From Paracoccaceae bacterium (GTDB lineage Bacteria; Pseudomonadota; Alphaproteobacteria; Rhodobacterales; Rhodobacteraceae): a DNA stretch of 64,000 nt. Each line of letters begins with the position of its first letter. Position 1 is the first letter of the stretch. Position numbers and translations under genes: made by a program. The notes under the pieces are model-generated. The model saw nothing but the letters and a program-made list of their open reading frames with translations. It was not told the DNA's origin and searched no databases. Below are positions 18,284 to 27,187 of this stretch, one piece after another. The DNA lies in NCBI GenBank assembly GCA_022822495.1, contig JAJEBQ010000043.1, forward strand, positions 62,001-126,000, given 5' to 3'.

Positions 18284-20764
18284 TTAGTAGTTTGACTGGA
18301 GGGTAACTTCAAAGTTTTGAGTAATATCCTCGGGGTGTTTTTTCACAGCCCTTGAGAAGTTGAATCGAAGTGGTCCAAGGAATGTTCTAATGAAAAATGA
18401 TACTCCAGCAGTTGATCTTAATTTGAATGAATCGTCAACTTCACAAATTATTTTCTCGTCGGAACAATCAATACGAATATTGTCAATTTGTCGGTTACCG
18501 TCATCGTCGAGTACGTATTTCCGGTCAGAATCTAATTCATATCCATATTCTGATATTCTGTCCTGCGTATCATCCAAGCCCCATATTGATCCCAAATCGA
18601 AGAAAACTCCTCCAGAAATACCAAGTTCTTCATCAAAACCTAGGGGAAATCTGCTTTCCAAACGTAAAGCCGCATAATAATTTCCTCCAAGAGCATTCTT
18701 TCTTTGTGTTGATGAACCTGCAATAGCTCGAGGACCAACACCATATGGTGCAAATCCTCTGAATAAAGTTGAATTCATCTGGAATCGATCAAAAAGCCTC
18801 GAATCTCTACCACCCAAGGCATTAACAATACCACCTTCCAAAGTTGCAGTCAGGGTCACATTTTCAAAAGCAGTTGTTTGCCCTCTGAGTGTACCTATGG
18901 TTCGTAATACATTATGAGAATTGCTACCAAATGTCAGTGTCTGGGACGCAGACCCAACAATACCTCTCCTTGTTGAAAATCCGATAGGTATACTATTGAA
19001 ACTGTAGTTATACCCGAATCGCACCTGCTTCTCGTATGGTTCTACGGTGTAGCCGGGTTCTACGACAACCTCTTGACCATCATTAATTGCAACTTCTTTC
19101 TCCCGGCTTCTTCCTATATCTTTTTGCAAAATACGTGATGGAATAAAGGCACGACTTACCGGTTTATAATCAAACGAGGAATAACCAACGTTAAAACCTA
19201 ATCGACTGGTTTCACTGATAAGAAAACTTACACCTGAAGAAACCACAAATTCATCGACAGTAACAATTCTATCGTTTCTACGGCTTCCTCTGGTGCCAAT
19301 GGTAAAAGTGAAATTAATATCCTGCCCAAACAATTTGGGTTCACCAAAGGTTAGAAAGAAGTCTGTCCCACTTGATGCAGAATCAATTGAAAAACCCAGT
19401 CTTTGCCCCCGGCCAAGTAAATTGTTTTCAGTCAGACCAATACTTCCAGAAACACCCGCCGCTTTGGAATAGCCCAACCCAAAACTCAACGAACCAGTAT
19501 CCTGCTCCTGAACCTTCAAGCGGACAACTGATTGTGTTGGAGAAATCTTCTCCTCAGATACTTCTGCCGAAGAGAAGAAACCCAAGGCACGAACTCTATC
19601 AACCGATCGGCTGATTTCTTCTGGATTTAAAGGATCACCCTCTACAGTACCAAACTCTCTTCTGATGACATAATCCTTGGTCGTAACATTCCCTTCAATT
19701 TCGATTCGTTCAACGATAACTTTTGGACCTATATCAATGACATAATCAACATCAACAGTTTGATCATCATTTACCCGGGTAAGAGGTACTACTTGAAGGA
19801 AGGTCAACTCTTTTTCAGAGGCTAAAAACTCCAAACGCTCGCGACCTGTTGCTATGGTATTAGGCGAGAAAACATCCCCCGTTTCAAATCTTAACTCAGA
19901 TAGAAACTCTTCAGTATCGATCTCTTCCAACTCACTGGAAATTGTTATTTCACCGAAGGTATATTGCAAACCTTCACTAACCTTGAAATTGATGAAAAAT
20001 GCATCCTTCTCCCGGGATAATTCAACAGTAGCAGATTCTATTTCAAAATCTACAAAACCATTATCCAAATAAAAATCTCTGAGAAGAGATTTGTCCAACT
20101 CCAGTCGATCGGCAACAAACGTATCCCTTTGAATAAAAGTCCTTAAAGCACCAGCCTGTCTGGTTGCCAATTCCTTTCGCAGTTTCTCGTCAGTGAAAGT
20201 CTGATTACCAATGAAACTCAAACGCTCAACCTCTACAACCTTACCTTCGGCAATTTCAAATATCAAATCTACCCGATTGTCCCTTCGGCGGATAATTTTG
20301 GGAGTTACTGTTGCGGCAAATCTTCCCCGGGCAAAATAAAGGCGAGAAATAGTCTCGGCATCGGTGAAAGCTCTAGAAGGAAGGTAAACATTACGTGGTT
20401 TGGAGGTAATGAACGGTTCAATAACCTCATCCTTCAATCTCTTGTTACCCTCAATGCTAATTTCGTTGATAATCGGGTATTCTTCTACTGTAATCTCAAT
20501 TAATCTGTTCTTTGGAACTATGGAAATATTCTGGAACAATTCTCGATCTGACAGAGCTTTGAACGCCTGGTTTAGATCACTACTGGAGACAGTTCCTGAT
20601 TCTGGCAACCCGGTAATTCGTATGATACTGTTCGTATCAATTCTCAGGTTACCCAAAACTTCAATTCTATCATATGTGTAGTTCTGAGCATGCGAAAGGG
20701 AACCAACCATAATTCCCATGAACAAACTAAAGGCAATGACAAAAAACCTGATACGAATTTGCAA
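18284..20764 (-). CDS. bamA: Outer membrane protein assembly factor BamA
   Basis: 826 residues. An N-terminal signal peptide is followed by five POTRA repeats over about residues 28-430 (for example YDRIEVLGNLRIDTNSI, VDLIFEIAEGKVVEVERLSF and IEGNVTTKDYVIRREFGTVE). A C-terminal 16-strand barrel contains LGFSIDSASSGTDFFLTFGE and FNFSRAVKK, and the protein ends in an aromatic residue (Tyr). BamA is the essential insertase for outer-membrane barrels. rseP, its usual immediate upstream neighbour, is 2.1 kb away here because an R-M cassette and transposase fragment lie between them. skp follows without a gap. Confidence 0.95.
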   Translation of the reverse strand: MQIRIRFFVIAFSLFMGIMVGSLSHAQNYTYDRIEVLGNLRIDTNSIIRITGLPESGTVSSSDLNQAFKALSDRELFQNISIVPKNRLIEITVEEYPIINEISIEGNKRLKDEVIEPFITSKPRNVYLPSRAFTDAETISRLYFARGRFAATVTPKIIRRRDNRVDLIFEIAEGKVVEVERLSFIGNQTFTDEKLRKELATRQAGALRTFIQRDTFVADRLELDKSLLRDFYLDNGFVDFEIESATVELSREKDAFFINFKVSEGLQYTFGEITISSELEEIDTEEFLSELRFETGDVFSPNTIATGRERLEFLASEKELTFLQVVPLTRVNDDQTVDVDYVIDIGPKVIVERIEIEGNVTTKDYVIRREFGTVEGDPLNPEEISRSVDRVRALGFFSSAEVSEEKISPTQSVVRLKVQEQDTGSLSFGLGYSKAAGVSGSIGLTENNLLGRGQRLGFSIDSASSGTDFFLTFGEPKLFGQDINFTFTIGTRGSRRNDRIVTVDEFVVSSGVSFLISETSRLGFNVGYSSFDYKPVSRAFIPSRILQKDIGRSREKEVAINDGQEVVVEPGYTVEPYEKQVRFGYNYSFNSIPIGFSTRRGIVGSASQTLTFGSNSHNVLRTIGTLRGQTTAFENVTLTATLEGGIVNALGGRDSRLFDRFQMNSTLFRGFAPYGVGPRAIAGSSTQRKNALGGNYYAALRLESRFPLGFDEELGISGGVFFDLGSIWGLDDTQDRISEYGYELDSDRKYVLDDDGNRQIDNIRIDCSDEKIICEVDDSFKLRSTAGVSFFIRTFLGPLRFNFSRAVKKHPEDITQNFEVTLQSNY

Positions 20765-20909
20765 GGTTTCCCCCCTTTATCCTTGTGTTGGCTTATCAAT
20801 GTAAATCATAAATCACAATTAGCATTATGGCTGGAATTTTTAAAGGTGAAAAATTCTACCATTAAAAAGGGACTATATACAATAGTCACACTTCACCTCT
20901 ATTTTCTTT

Positions 20910-21086
20910 TTAATTCTTCCTCCTCATCTTAAAGGGACGAAAGAATACCTTCCTCAACTCATCCTCAGTCATACCTGGCATATCAATTTCAACCTCTTTT
21001 TCTTCTTTACTTGGCTGATACTGGCTTGATTTAAGTTCAAGTTCAGTGGATTTGAGGATTTCAGCCTTTGGTTTTTTGTATCTCAT
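20910..21086 (-). CDS. Small charged protein of the R-M cassette, function unknown
   Basis: 58 codons. The ATG at 21086 follows the nuclease stop codon directly, with no bases between, and the frame ends in TAA at 20910. The protein is lysine- and glutamate-rich and ends in a basic tail. Its most distinctive segment is DMPGMTEDELRKVFFRPFK. There is no signal peptide or membrane segment. The zero-gap arrangement suggests translation coupled to the nuclease. It does not look like the helix-turn-helix C proteins that control some type II systems. It could be a regulator, a nuclease partner or unrelated passenger DNA. Confidence 0.6.
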   Translation of the reverse strand: MRYKKPKAEILKSTELELKSSQYQPSKEEKEVEIDMPGMTEDELRKVFFRPFKMRRKN

Positions 21087-21629
21087 TTATTCTTCCTTCG
21101 GTGATGGTAGTCCTAACCAAGTTAAGGGTAATTCACGGAACCTGTAACGGCAGTTCATACTATGGATATAGTCAAGTACATCTTTATACCTTGGGTCTTC
21201 GAACCATTCATTGAGAACATAAATATACTCTACTTCTATGTTTAATGGAGAAACAAGTTTCAAATACTGCTTGCGTTTGAAGTCACAAGTTTGTAATTTT
21301 TCATCAACTGAACCACCGACTTGTTGGTATTTTACCTCAATAATGTATAGTGTTTCTCTGTGCATTACTAGAATCGCATCATCTGGTAGCAATTGCTTTG
21401 ATATTACCTTCGTCCAATTGATTCCCCTACTTTCTAGAAATCTGTAAAAACCGTGTTTCTTAAAGCTTTGGGCAATGACTTTACCATCAAATAAAATGTT
21501 TGTCCCAAAGACACGACATGGCTTTACAGTATATCCTGGGATCCTCTCAATCAAAGTGAGAAAATCTACTTTATTCTCAAAGATTAACCCAGTGACCGTT
21601 TTGTGACCGCCTGTTCCGTCCTTTTTCAT
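21087..21629 (-). CDS. PD-(D/E)XK type II restriction endonuclease (predicted)
   Basis: 180 residues. The central block LLPDDAILVMHRETLYIIEV plus K100 holds a full PD-(D/E)XK site: PDD at 82-84 and EVK at 98-100. It is followed by VGGSVDEKLQTCDFKRKQY, which typifies a group of type II restriction enzymes. Such enzymes cut unmethylated target DNA. Its first 53 bases overlap the end of the adenine methylase gene, as expected for a coupled R-M pair, and the 58-residue protein follows with no gap. The recognition sequence cannot be read directly; a GATC-type site is possible from the methylase relationship but not established for this nuclease. Confidence 0.78.
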   Translation of the reverse strand: MKKDGTGGHKTVTGLIFENKVDFLTLIERIPGYTVKPCRVFGTNILFDGKVIAQSFKKHGFYRFLESRGINWTKVISKQLLPDDAILVMHRETLYIIEVKYQQVGGSVDEKLQTCDFKRKQYLKLVSPLNIEVEYIYVLNEWFEDPRYKDVLDYIHSMNCRYRFRELPLTWLGLPSPKEE

Positions 21630-22419
21630 GTCGTAATCCTATTTGTTGTTTTAAATTAGATAACCTCTTTATGGATAAATCAACAAAATCTTGTTCTTTC
21701 TCACAACCTATGAACTTTCGTTTATTTCGCATTGATGCAACACCCGTTGTACTGCTACCTGCAAATGGATCAAATACCATATCATTTTCTTCTGTTGATG
21801 CAAGAATTATACGTTCAAGTAGTTCTATCGGTTTTTGAGTAGGATGTTTACCAAAACTTTTTTCTATCTTACTTGGAATGCCCATTTTCCAAACTGTTTT
21901 CATCTGTTTTCCGTCATTATGTTCTTTCATTAACTGGTAGTTAAAGTAATGCTTAGACTTTACAGACTTGGCAGCCCACAAAATAGTTTCTGTCGAATGT
22001 GTAAAATAGCGACAAGACAAATTCGGTGGAGGATTAGGCTTTTCCCATGTAATACTGTTTAGTATCTTCATGCCTAAACACTGCATGGCATAGCCTACAG
22101 AATGAATTACATGGTGGGTTCCAGACACACATATTGTTCCATTCGGTTTAAGAAGATTCTGACAAAGGCCTAACCAGTTAAGGTTAAACTCATGATTCTC
22201 TTCTATCCCCTTCGACTCATCCCATTTACCCTTGTTTACACTAACCATCTTACCAGCATGACAACTAATCCCACCATTAGATAAGAAATAAGGGGGATCT
22301 GCGAATATCAAATCAAATAACCCGTCAGGATGTTCCTCTTCTAGTTCTTCCATTAGATTTAAACAATCAGCATGGTACAAAGTTGTGTCATTTTTTATGA
22401 AAACTGGTTTCAATTTCAT
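21577..22419 (-). CDS. DNA adenine-N6 methyltransferase, DpnA-like (beta class)
   Basis: 280 residues. The catalytic DPPY motif is at 41-44, inside LIFADPPYFLSNGGISCHAG. The AdoMet-binding DPFAGSSTTG is at 217-226. DPPY preceding the FxGxG-like motif defines the beta class. Conserved pieces such as PNLSCRYFTHSTETILWA and KHPTQKP closely follow the DpnA (second DpnII methylase) group, which modifies adenine. It protects host DNA from the nuclease gene that overlaps its 3' end. Its start overlaps the stop of an IS1595 transposase fragment by four bases (ATGA), so it may be read from that fragment's transcript. The cassette sits inside the bamA-rseP interval. Confidence 0.87.
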   Translation of the reverse strand: MKLKPVFIKNDTTLYHADCLNLMEELEEEHPDGLFDLIFADPPYFLSNGGISCHAGKMVSVNKGKWDESKGIEENHEFNLNWLGLCQNLLKPNGTICVSGTHHVIHSVGYAMQCLGMKILNSITWEKPNPPPNLSCRYFTHSTETILWAAKSVKSKHYFNYQLMKEHNDGKQMKTVWKMGIPSKIEKSFGKHPTQKPIELLERIILASTEENDMVFDPFAGSSTTGVASMRNKRKFIGCEKEQDFVDLSIKRLSNLKQQIGLRHEKGRNRRSQNGHWVNL

Positions 22420-22680
22420 GCTCTTGCTCCTGAATCTAATCCGTAATCTTCAATAAGTTTCTTATACTTTAATTGTTTTCCTTTCATGTTTTCAACAACA
22501 TATTCCATTTGATCAATCGTATCCCACCTCCTAACATTATATCTTTGACCAAACTCATAAACATACCTTTCAAGGTGCTTGTGAGACATCTTGTGATAAA
22601 TACCAGTATAACCAAGCTTTAACAAAGACCAGAAACTTTCAATCCCGTTGGTATGAGCCTGATCACTAACATAGGGGAAG
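22416..22680 (-). pseudogene. IS1595-family transposase, C-terminal fragment
   Basis: The frame reads YVSDQAHTNGIESFWSLLK, then YTGIYHKMSHKHLERYVYEF and RRWDTIDQMEYVV. This is the C-terminal end of the ISXO2-like DDE domain, in which AHTNGIESFWSLLKRGYxGxYHxMSxKHL is the hallmark. Only about 85 codons remain; the upstream catalytic part is missing, and the sequence to the right (22681-22856) has no further match. It ends in a 4-base overlap with the methylase start. It probably records the insertion event that split bamA from rseP, or an older element beside the R-M cassette. Confidence 0.85.
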
Positions 22681-22856
22681 ACCCTTTATTCTTAACCGAT
22701 TTTTTTCTATCAACAAAACTACCCGCTAAAAGGCCTTACAAAACTTACCTCATCTACAACCCTCCAATAATCGTGTATTTGTGAATTTTAATAGGAAAAA
22801 TGTGACTATTGTATATAATTCCCATTAAAAATTAATCCTTACATTAAATTTTCCTA

Positions 22857-24179
22857 TCAGCAGGTAAGGTCATTGTAGATTGTAAATGCAAACAGGCTAA
22901 GTATCAGGCCAAAACCAATAATATAGGTATAATACCTGAACTTACTGTGTGCTTCCCTACCGGTAATCAGTTCATAAAAGTAAAACACGAGATGTCCACC
23001 GTCCAGTACAGGTATAGGAAGTAAGTTCACGACGCCAATCGCAGCTGATAATACTCCAATAAACAAAATGAACACAATGGGGCCTTGATTGGCTGCTGAA
23101 CCAGAAAATTTTGCTATGCCAATAGGCCCCTGGATATTACAACTACTGATCTCGTTGGTAATTATCTTTGGCAAGGCCTCAAGAGTGGATACAACAACTG
23201 CAAGTGTCCTTAATGTACCATACCACAAGGCATCCAGCGGTCCCGGCGTATAAGTATCTGGCTCAATCGCAAGCCCAAGGCCAACACCAATCAAAACACG
23301 TTTTTCGAATTCTCCATTACCTACGGGTAAATCCTGAAACTCACCAGCCAGTGAAAAACTTATCTCCTGGTTATCCCTGAATATAACAAAATCCATTTGT
23401 CTTCCCTCGGAGGCGGATACTTCACGGGCCAGGTCAGAACCACTACCAACAGGTCTACCATCTACACTCAAGATAACATCACCCACCATCAGGCCTGAAG
23501 CTTGAGCGGGTGATTCGAGATTTATATTGTGAATTATAGGGGGTGTAGGATATGGTCCAATGACTTCAAATTCTTCCGAAAAGCGCTTAACCCGGTAGTA
23601 GAAAACCGCCTCAGGATCGGATTGGTTTCCAAAAGAGTACAAATCATAAAGAGTACTTATTGATGTATCATTTATCGCCTGGATTTCATCACCGGGTTGC
23701 AGTTCATAATGACCTGTCGGAAGATGATGGATCTTTTTGACAACTAATGGTTCTTTGATAAAGCCCTGGAAGGTACTAACAAGGGCAAATACTATTATTG
23801 CTAAAACAAAACTAGCTATGGGACCACCGGCAACAGCAAGCAACTTCTTACTGACCGGTATATCTGCTAATTCCTTGTCAAATTGAATCTGGTAATTTTC
23901 GCCAGCTTGAGAATTTCTATTCACATTGAACATTGTTCCTAGACCGGGTATTTTAACGTACCCACCCAATAATATTGGCGCAAATCTCCACTCTGTGCCA
24001 TTTCGATCCCGGCGTTTCCAGATGGGAGTTCCAAATCCAACCGAGAATTCTGATACCTCAAGCCCACTTAATCTTGCCGCGAGGTAATGACCGAACTCGT
24101 GGAATACAACGACGACAACAATCACCACTAAAAATGGTGCCAGTGTTTGAATGAAATATATCAGTGAATCCATAATCAA
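22857..24179 (-). CDS. rseP: Site-2 intramembrane zinc metalloprotease RseP
   Basis: 440 residues. The zinc motif HEFGH lies in the first membrane helix, a PDZ-like region is in the middle (MVGDVILSVDGRPVGSGSDL), and the second catalytic motif NLLPIPVLDGG is near the C-terminus. RseP cleaves anti-sigma factors and remnant signal peptides within the inner membrane, linking outer-membrane stress to transcription. It sits 36 bases downstream of cdsA. Many alphaproteobacteria have dxr in this gap, but the gap here is far too small to hold it. The transposase/R-M insertion starts about 180 bases downstream. Confidence 0.94.
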   Translation of the reverse strand: MIMDSLIYFIQTLAPFLVVIVVVVVFHEFGHYLAARLSGLEVSEFSVGFGTPIWKRRDRNGTEWRFAPILLGGYVKIPGLGTMFNVNRNSQAGENYQIQFDKELADIPVSKKLLAVAGGPIASFVLAIIVFALVSTFQGFIKEPLVVKKIHHLPTGHYELQPGDEIQAINDTSISTLYDLYSFGNQSDPEAVFYYRVKRFSEEFEVIGPYPTPPIIHNINLESPAQASGLMVGDVILSVDGRPVGSGSDLAREVSASEGRQMDFVIFRDNQEISFSLAGEFQDLPVGNGEFEKRVLIGVGLGLAIEPDTYTPGPLDALWYGTLRTLAVVVSTLEALPKIITNEISSCNIQGPIGIAKFSGSAANQGPIVFILFIGVLSAAIGVVNLLPIPVLDGGHLVFYFYELITGREAHSKFRYYTYIIGFGLILSLFAFTIYNDLTC

Positions 24180-24215
24180 ATTTGTCTTAATTCAGTAAAA
24201 TCAGAGTGTTTCTTA

Positions 24216-25067
24216 TCAGCCAAATATCAACTCGTATTTAACCTGGTGCAAAAAGAATATTAAAACTCCTGCACCGATAAAGCCATCAAATCGATCAAGA
24301 AAACCACCATGACCGGGCAGTAAATTAGAACTATCCTTCACGCCGGCTCTGCGCTTGATCATGCTAATTGACACATCCCCAATTTGTGAACAAATTGATA
24401 CCCCCAAAGCCATCAATATAAGAACTGTCGGTGGGAAATAATCATCAAGCAAATACACAAACCCAATGAATATCAACACGGCTAGAACCCAACCTCCTAT
24501 TGTACCGACCCAGGTTTTATTCGGACTGATGCCAGGTAATATTTTGGGACCTCCGATAATTTTCCCGAAAACGTATCCCCCAATATCCGTACCAACAATA
24601 AGAAGAACCACTAGTAGAAATAATAAGGGAGCCTGAAGGTAAGTAAGAATCATGCCAACTACAGCCAGATAGATGGCAGCACTGCCCAGAAAAACGATGT
24701 AATCAAACCTTGCAATAATGGCCAAGCCCCATGCTAATAATACGATCGACATCATCACCAAATTAAAGTTTGTGTTATCCTGTAAAAGGTAGATTGATGT
24801 AGCTGATAAGGCGGCACAGCCAAAACCGACCAGGATCATCTTTCTTAGGGTCGAGAACAAGGATGTCTGCAAGCCACTCAGTTCAAATAAGAGGATACCG
24901 GCCAGTATAATGGAAAATGTGGTGAATGCTATGTCCCCCCCGAGATAGGCTCCAATGGCAACAACGGCCAACACCAATGCTGAAATTACCCTCTTGGGTA
25001 AGGATTTGAATTTTGGTGTATGGGGGTGGTCAGGTAATTGCCCCAAATCGTCTTTCCTTGATTCCAT
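24216..25067 (-). CDS. cdsA: Phosphatidate cytidylyltransferase CdsA
   Basis: 283 residues with about eight hydrophobic helices. The C-terminal family signature is SQIGDVSISMIKRRAGVKDS followed by LLPGHGGFLDRFDG. CdsA makes CDP-diacylglycerol from phosphatidate and CTP for phospholipid synthesis in the inner membrane. The N-terminal 25 residues are hydrophilic and overlap the end of uppS by 38 bases. A later start would cut into the first membrane helix, so the long form is kept. Confidence 0.93.
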   Translation of the reverse strand: MESRKDDLGQLPDHPHTPKFKSLPKRVISALVLAVVAIGAYLGGDIAFTTFSIILAGILLFELSGLQTSLFSTLRKMILVGFGCAALSATSIYLLQDNTNFNLVMMSIVLLAWGLAIIARFDYIVFLGSAAIYLAVVGMILTYLQAPLLFLLVVLLIVGTDIGGYVFGKIIGGPKILPGISPNKTWVGTIGGWVLAVLIFIGFVYLLDDYFPPTVLILMALGVSICSQIGDVSISMIKRRAGVKDSSNLLPGHGGFLDRFDGFIGAGVLIFFLHQVKYELIFG

Positions 25068-25770
25068 ATTGAATGAGGTGAGATTTGAAATGATCTACCG
25101 TGAAGTCAGGCCACAATGTCTTATCAAATGCCAATTCTGAATACGCCGCTTGCCAGAGGAAAAAATTAGACAATCTGGTTTCACCGGAGGTACGAATGAT
25201 TAAATCGGGATCGGGAAGATGGGAGGTTGAGAAATAACTGTCCAATATCATTTCGTCCAGGTGATCGGGTTCAATCGTACCTTCTATCGCTTTTCTGGCG
25301 ATTGATTTGGCCATATTGACGATTTCACTTTTACCCCCATAATTAACGGCGATTGTAAGTTCCAAAACATCATTATTCTTGGTTGCCATTTCCAATTGGT
25401 TCATTTGCTCAACCAGAGATTGGTCAAAAGCTTCTCTGTCGCCAATAAAGTTGATTTTCACACCCTTCTCAATCAATTCCCGAGATTCTGAACCCATATA
25501 TTTTCGAAAGAGATTGGTCAGTCCAATGACTTCGTCCTTACCTCGCTTCCAATTTTCTGTGGAGAAAGCAAAAACTGTTAGAAAGGGAATCCCCAATTCG
25601 GGGCATGATTTTACAATATCACGTAACCTTTCAGCTCCCCGATGGTGTCCCTCGACCCTGGGCAAGCCCCTTGCTTGAGCCCAACGTCCATTACCATCCA
25701 TGACCAAGGCAACATGACTTGGGTAATTGACAAGACTTTCGTTTGTGGTGTTTATATTTTGATTGGCCAA
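25030..25770 (-). CDS. uppS: Undecaprenyl (isoprenyl) diphosphate synthase
   Basis: 246 residues, cis-prenyltransferase family. The P-loop-like HVALVMDGNGRWAQARGLPR carries the catalytic aspartate. LTVFAFSTENWKR and the C-terminal DLIIRTSGETRLSNFFLWQ are family signatures. The enzyme makes the C55 lipid carrier for peptidoglycan and LPS sugars. It begins three bases after the frr stop and overlaps cdsA at its 3' end, so it is part of the same operon. Confidence 0.95.
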   Translation of the reverse strand: MANQNINTTNESLVNYPSHVALVMDGNGRWAQARGLPRVEGHHRGAERLRDIVKSCPELGIPFLTVFAFSTENWKRGKDEVIGLTNLFRKYMGSESRELIEKGVKINFIGDREAFDQSLVEQMNQLEMATKNNDVLELTIAVNYGGKSEIVNMAKSIARKAIEGTIEPDHLDEMILDSYFSTSHLPDPDLIIRTSGETRLSNFFLWQAAYSELAFDKTLWPDFTVDHFKSHLIQYGIKERRFGAIT

Positions 25771-25773
25771 ATT

Positions 25774-26334
25774 CTACACTGCCATAATTTCTAATTTTTT
25801 TGATTCGAGGGTTTCGTCGGTCTTGGCAATAAATTTGTTAGTAAGATCCTGAATCTCATCAGACCAGAGAACAACCTCATCTTCGCTCAAACCATCATTT
25901 TTTGCCTTTTTCAATATATCCATACCATCTTTCCGTATATTCCGAATCGAAATCCGGGTGTTTTCGGCATATTGTGAAGCAACCTTTGACAATTCTTTTC
26001 TTCTTTCTTCATTAAGTTCAGGTATCGGCAGACGAAGTACGGTGCCCTCAACCACTGGATTTATTCCTAATCCAGAGTCCAAAATTGCCTTAACAACATC
26101 ATTGACTATGGTCTTGTCCCAGACAGAAATTGATAACAGCCTCGGTTCAGGAACATTTATTGATCCACATTGATTCATCGGCATCTGGGCACCATAAGCA
26201 TTGACAACCAATGAGTCGACCATGGAAGCTGAGGCTCGTCCTGTCCTTAACCCAGCAAAATCCTGCCGCAATGAATTAATGGCCCCATCCATTCTTCGTT
26301 CAAAGTCATCTAGGTCCAGTTCAAAATCGTCCAT
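25774..26334 (-). CDS. frr: Ribosome recycling factor
   Basis: 186 residues from the ATG at 26334. A longer frame reaches back to 26370, but it would overlap pyrH and add 12 residues not usual in the family; the shorter start gives normal length and has a purine-rich GTGGAAG just before it. The sequence has [20 protein letters not shown] and [20 protein letters not shown], typical of RRF. The factor splits post-termination ribosomes together with EF-G. It lies between pyrH and uppS in the conserved order. Confidence 0.95.
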   Translation of the reverse strand: MDDFELDLDDFERRMDGAINSLRQDFAGLRTGRASASMVDSLVVNAYGAQMPMNQCGSINVPEPRLLSISVWDKTIVNDVVKAILDSGLGINPVVEGTVLRLPIPELNEERRKELSKVASQYAENTRISIRNIRKDGMDILKKAKNDGLSEDEVVLWSDEIQDLTNKFIAKTDETLESKKLEIMAV

Positions 26335-26353
26335 AATCTTCCACACAAATAAT

Positions 26354-27079
26354 TCATTGACCGGTATCATTTATTAGTGAATATGTACCAAGCCCTTTAA
26401 TTATACCTTCAAAGCCCCCTGGTTCTTCCAACGAGAACACAATTATTGGTAACCTGTTATCTCTGGCCATTGCTATGGCTGAGGTATCCATGACCCTGAG
26501 ATCCTTTTGGATGACATCCTCATAAGTAATATTACCATACCGCTTGGCATCAGGGTTTTTCATCGGGTCCTTATCATATACTCCATTAACCTTGGTGCCC
26601 TTGAACACAGCATCACAAAACAACTCACTTGCCCGTAATGTTGCCGCTGTATCCGTTGTAAAAAATGGATTTCCTGTTCCAGCTGCAAAAATACAAACCC
26701 TTTTCTTTTCCAAATGGCGAAGGGAGCGTCTAAGGATATAAGGCTCACACATCTCATCCAGGCGTATGGCTGAGAGGACTCTGGTTTGAATATCAAGTTT
26801 TTCGAGATGCGTCTGCATAGCCAGTGCATTCATAACTGTAGCCAACATTCCCATGTGATCAGCGGTTGTTCTTGGAATGCCTTGTTCAGCTATTTCCAAG
26901 CCCCGAAAAATATTGCCACCGCCTATAACCATACATAATTCGACACCCAAATCGTGAACTTTCTTGATCTCGTTAGCCACTCTGGCAACAGTTGGAGGAT
27001 GAATACCGAATTTAAGGGACCCCATGAGGGCTTCCCCCGAAATTTTTAACAAAATTCGTTTATAACCTGATTTAGGCAA
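26354..27079 (-). CDS. pyrH: UMP kinase PyrH
   Basis: 241 residues, amino-acid-kinase fold. Signatures are [13 protein letters not shown] at the N-terminus, [10 protein letters not shown], and [20 protein letters not shown]. It phosphorylates UMP to UDP. The start codon is TTG, chosen because GGAGG lies seven bases upstream (27086-27090) and no better start exists. It is the first gene of the minus-strand run and is divergent from miaA. In many alphaproteobacteria rpsB-tsf lie directly upstream, but not here. Confidence 0.95.
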   Translation of the reverse strand: MPKSGYKRILLKISGEALMGSLKFGIHPPTVARVANEIKKVHDLGVELCMVIGGGNIFRGLEIAEQGIPRTTADHMGMLATVMNALAMQTHLEKLDIQTRVLSAIRLDEMCEPYILRRSLRHLEKKRVCIFAAGTGNPFFTTDTAATLRASELFCDAVFKGTKVNGVYDKDPMKNPDAKRYGNITYEDVIQKDLRVMDTSAIAMARDNRLPIIVFSLEEPGGFEGIIKGLGTYSLINDTGQ

Positions 27080-27085
27080 CTTATT

Positions 27086-27090
27086 CCTCC
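27086..27090 (-). promoter_or_regulatory. Ribosome binding site GGAGG deciding the TTG start of pyrH
   Basis: On the minus strand GGAGG is followed by AATAAG and then TTG at 27079. The spacing and strength of this site support a TTG start. Confidence 0.75.
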
Positions 27091-27187
27091 GGCCTTGATT
27101 CTATAATTATGAGAGCCTGGGTAACATGCTTGTTATTAAATTATTATATTCTAGTGCTAAATCAACCAGTTTGGCTAGGGAATTCCA

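Noticed and set aside
25774..26370. Longer 198-residue frr with start at 26370
   Set aside because: It overlaps pyrH and adds residues not typical of RRF; the ATG at 26334 gives the normal 186 residues.
27131..27156. Promoter for miaA from TTGTTA and TATTCT
   Set aside because: The spacing between the two hexamers is far too short for a sigma-70 promoter.
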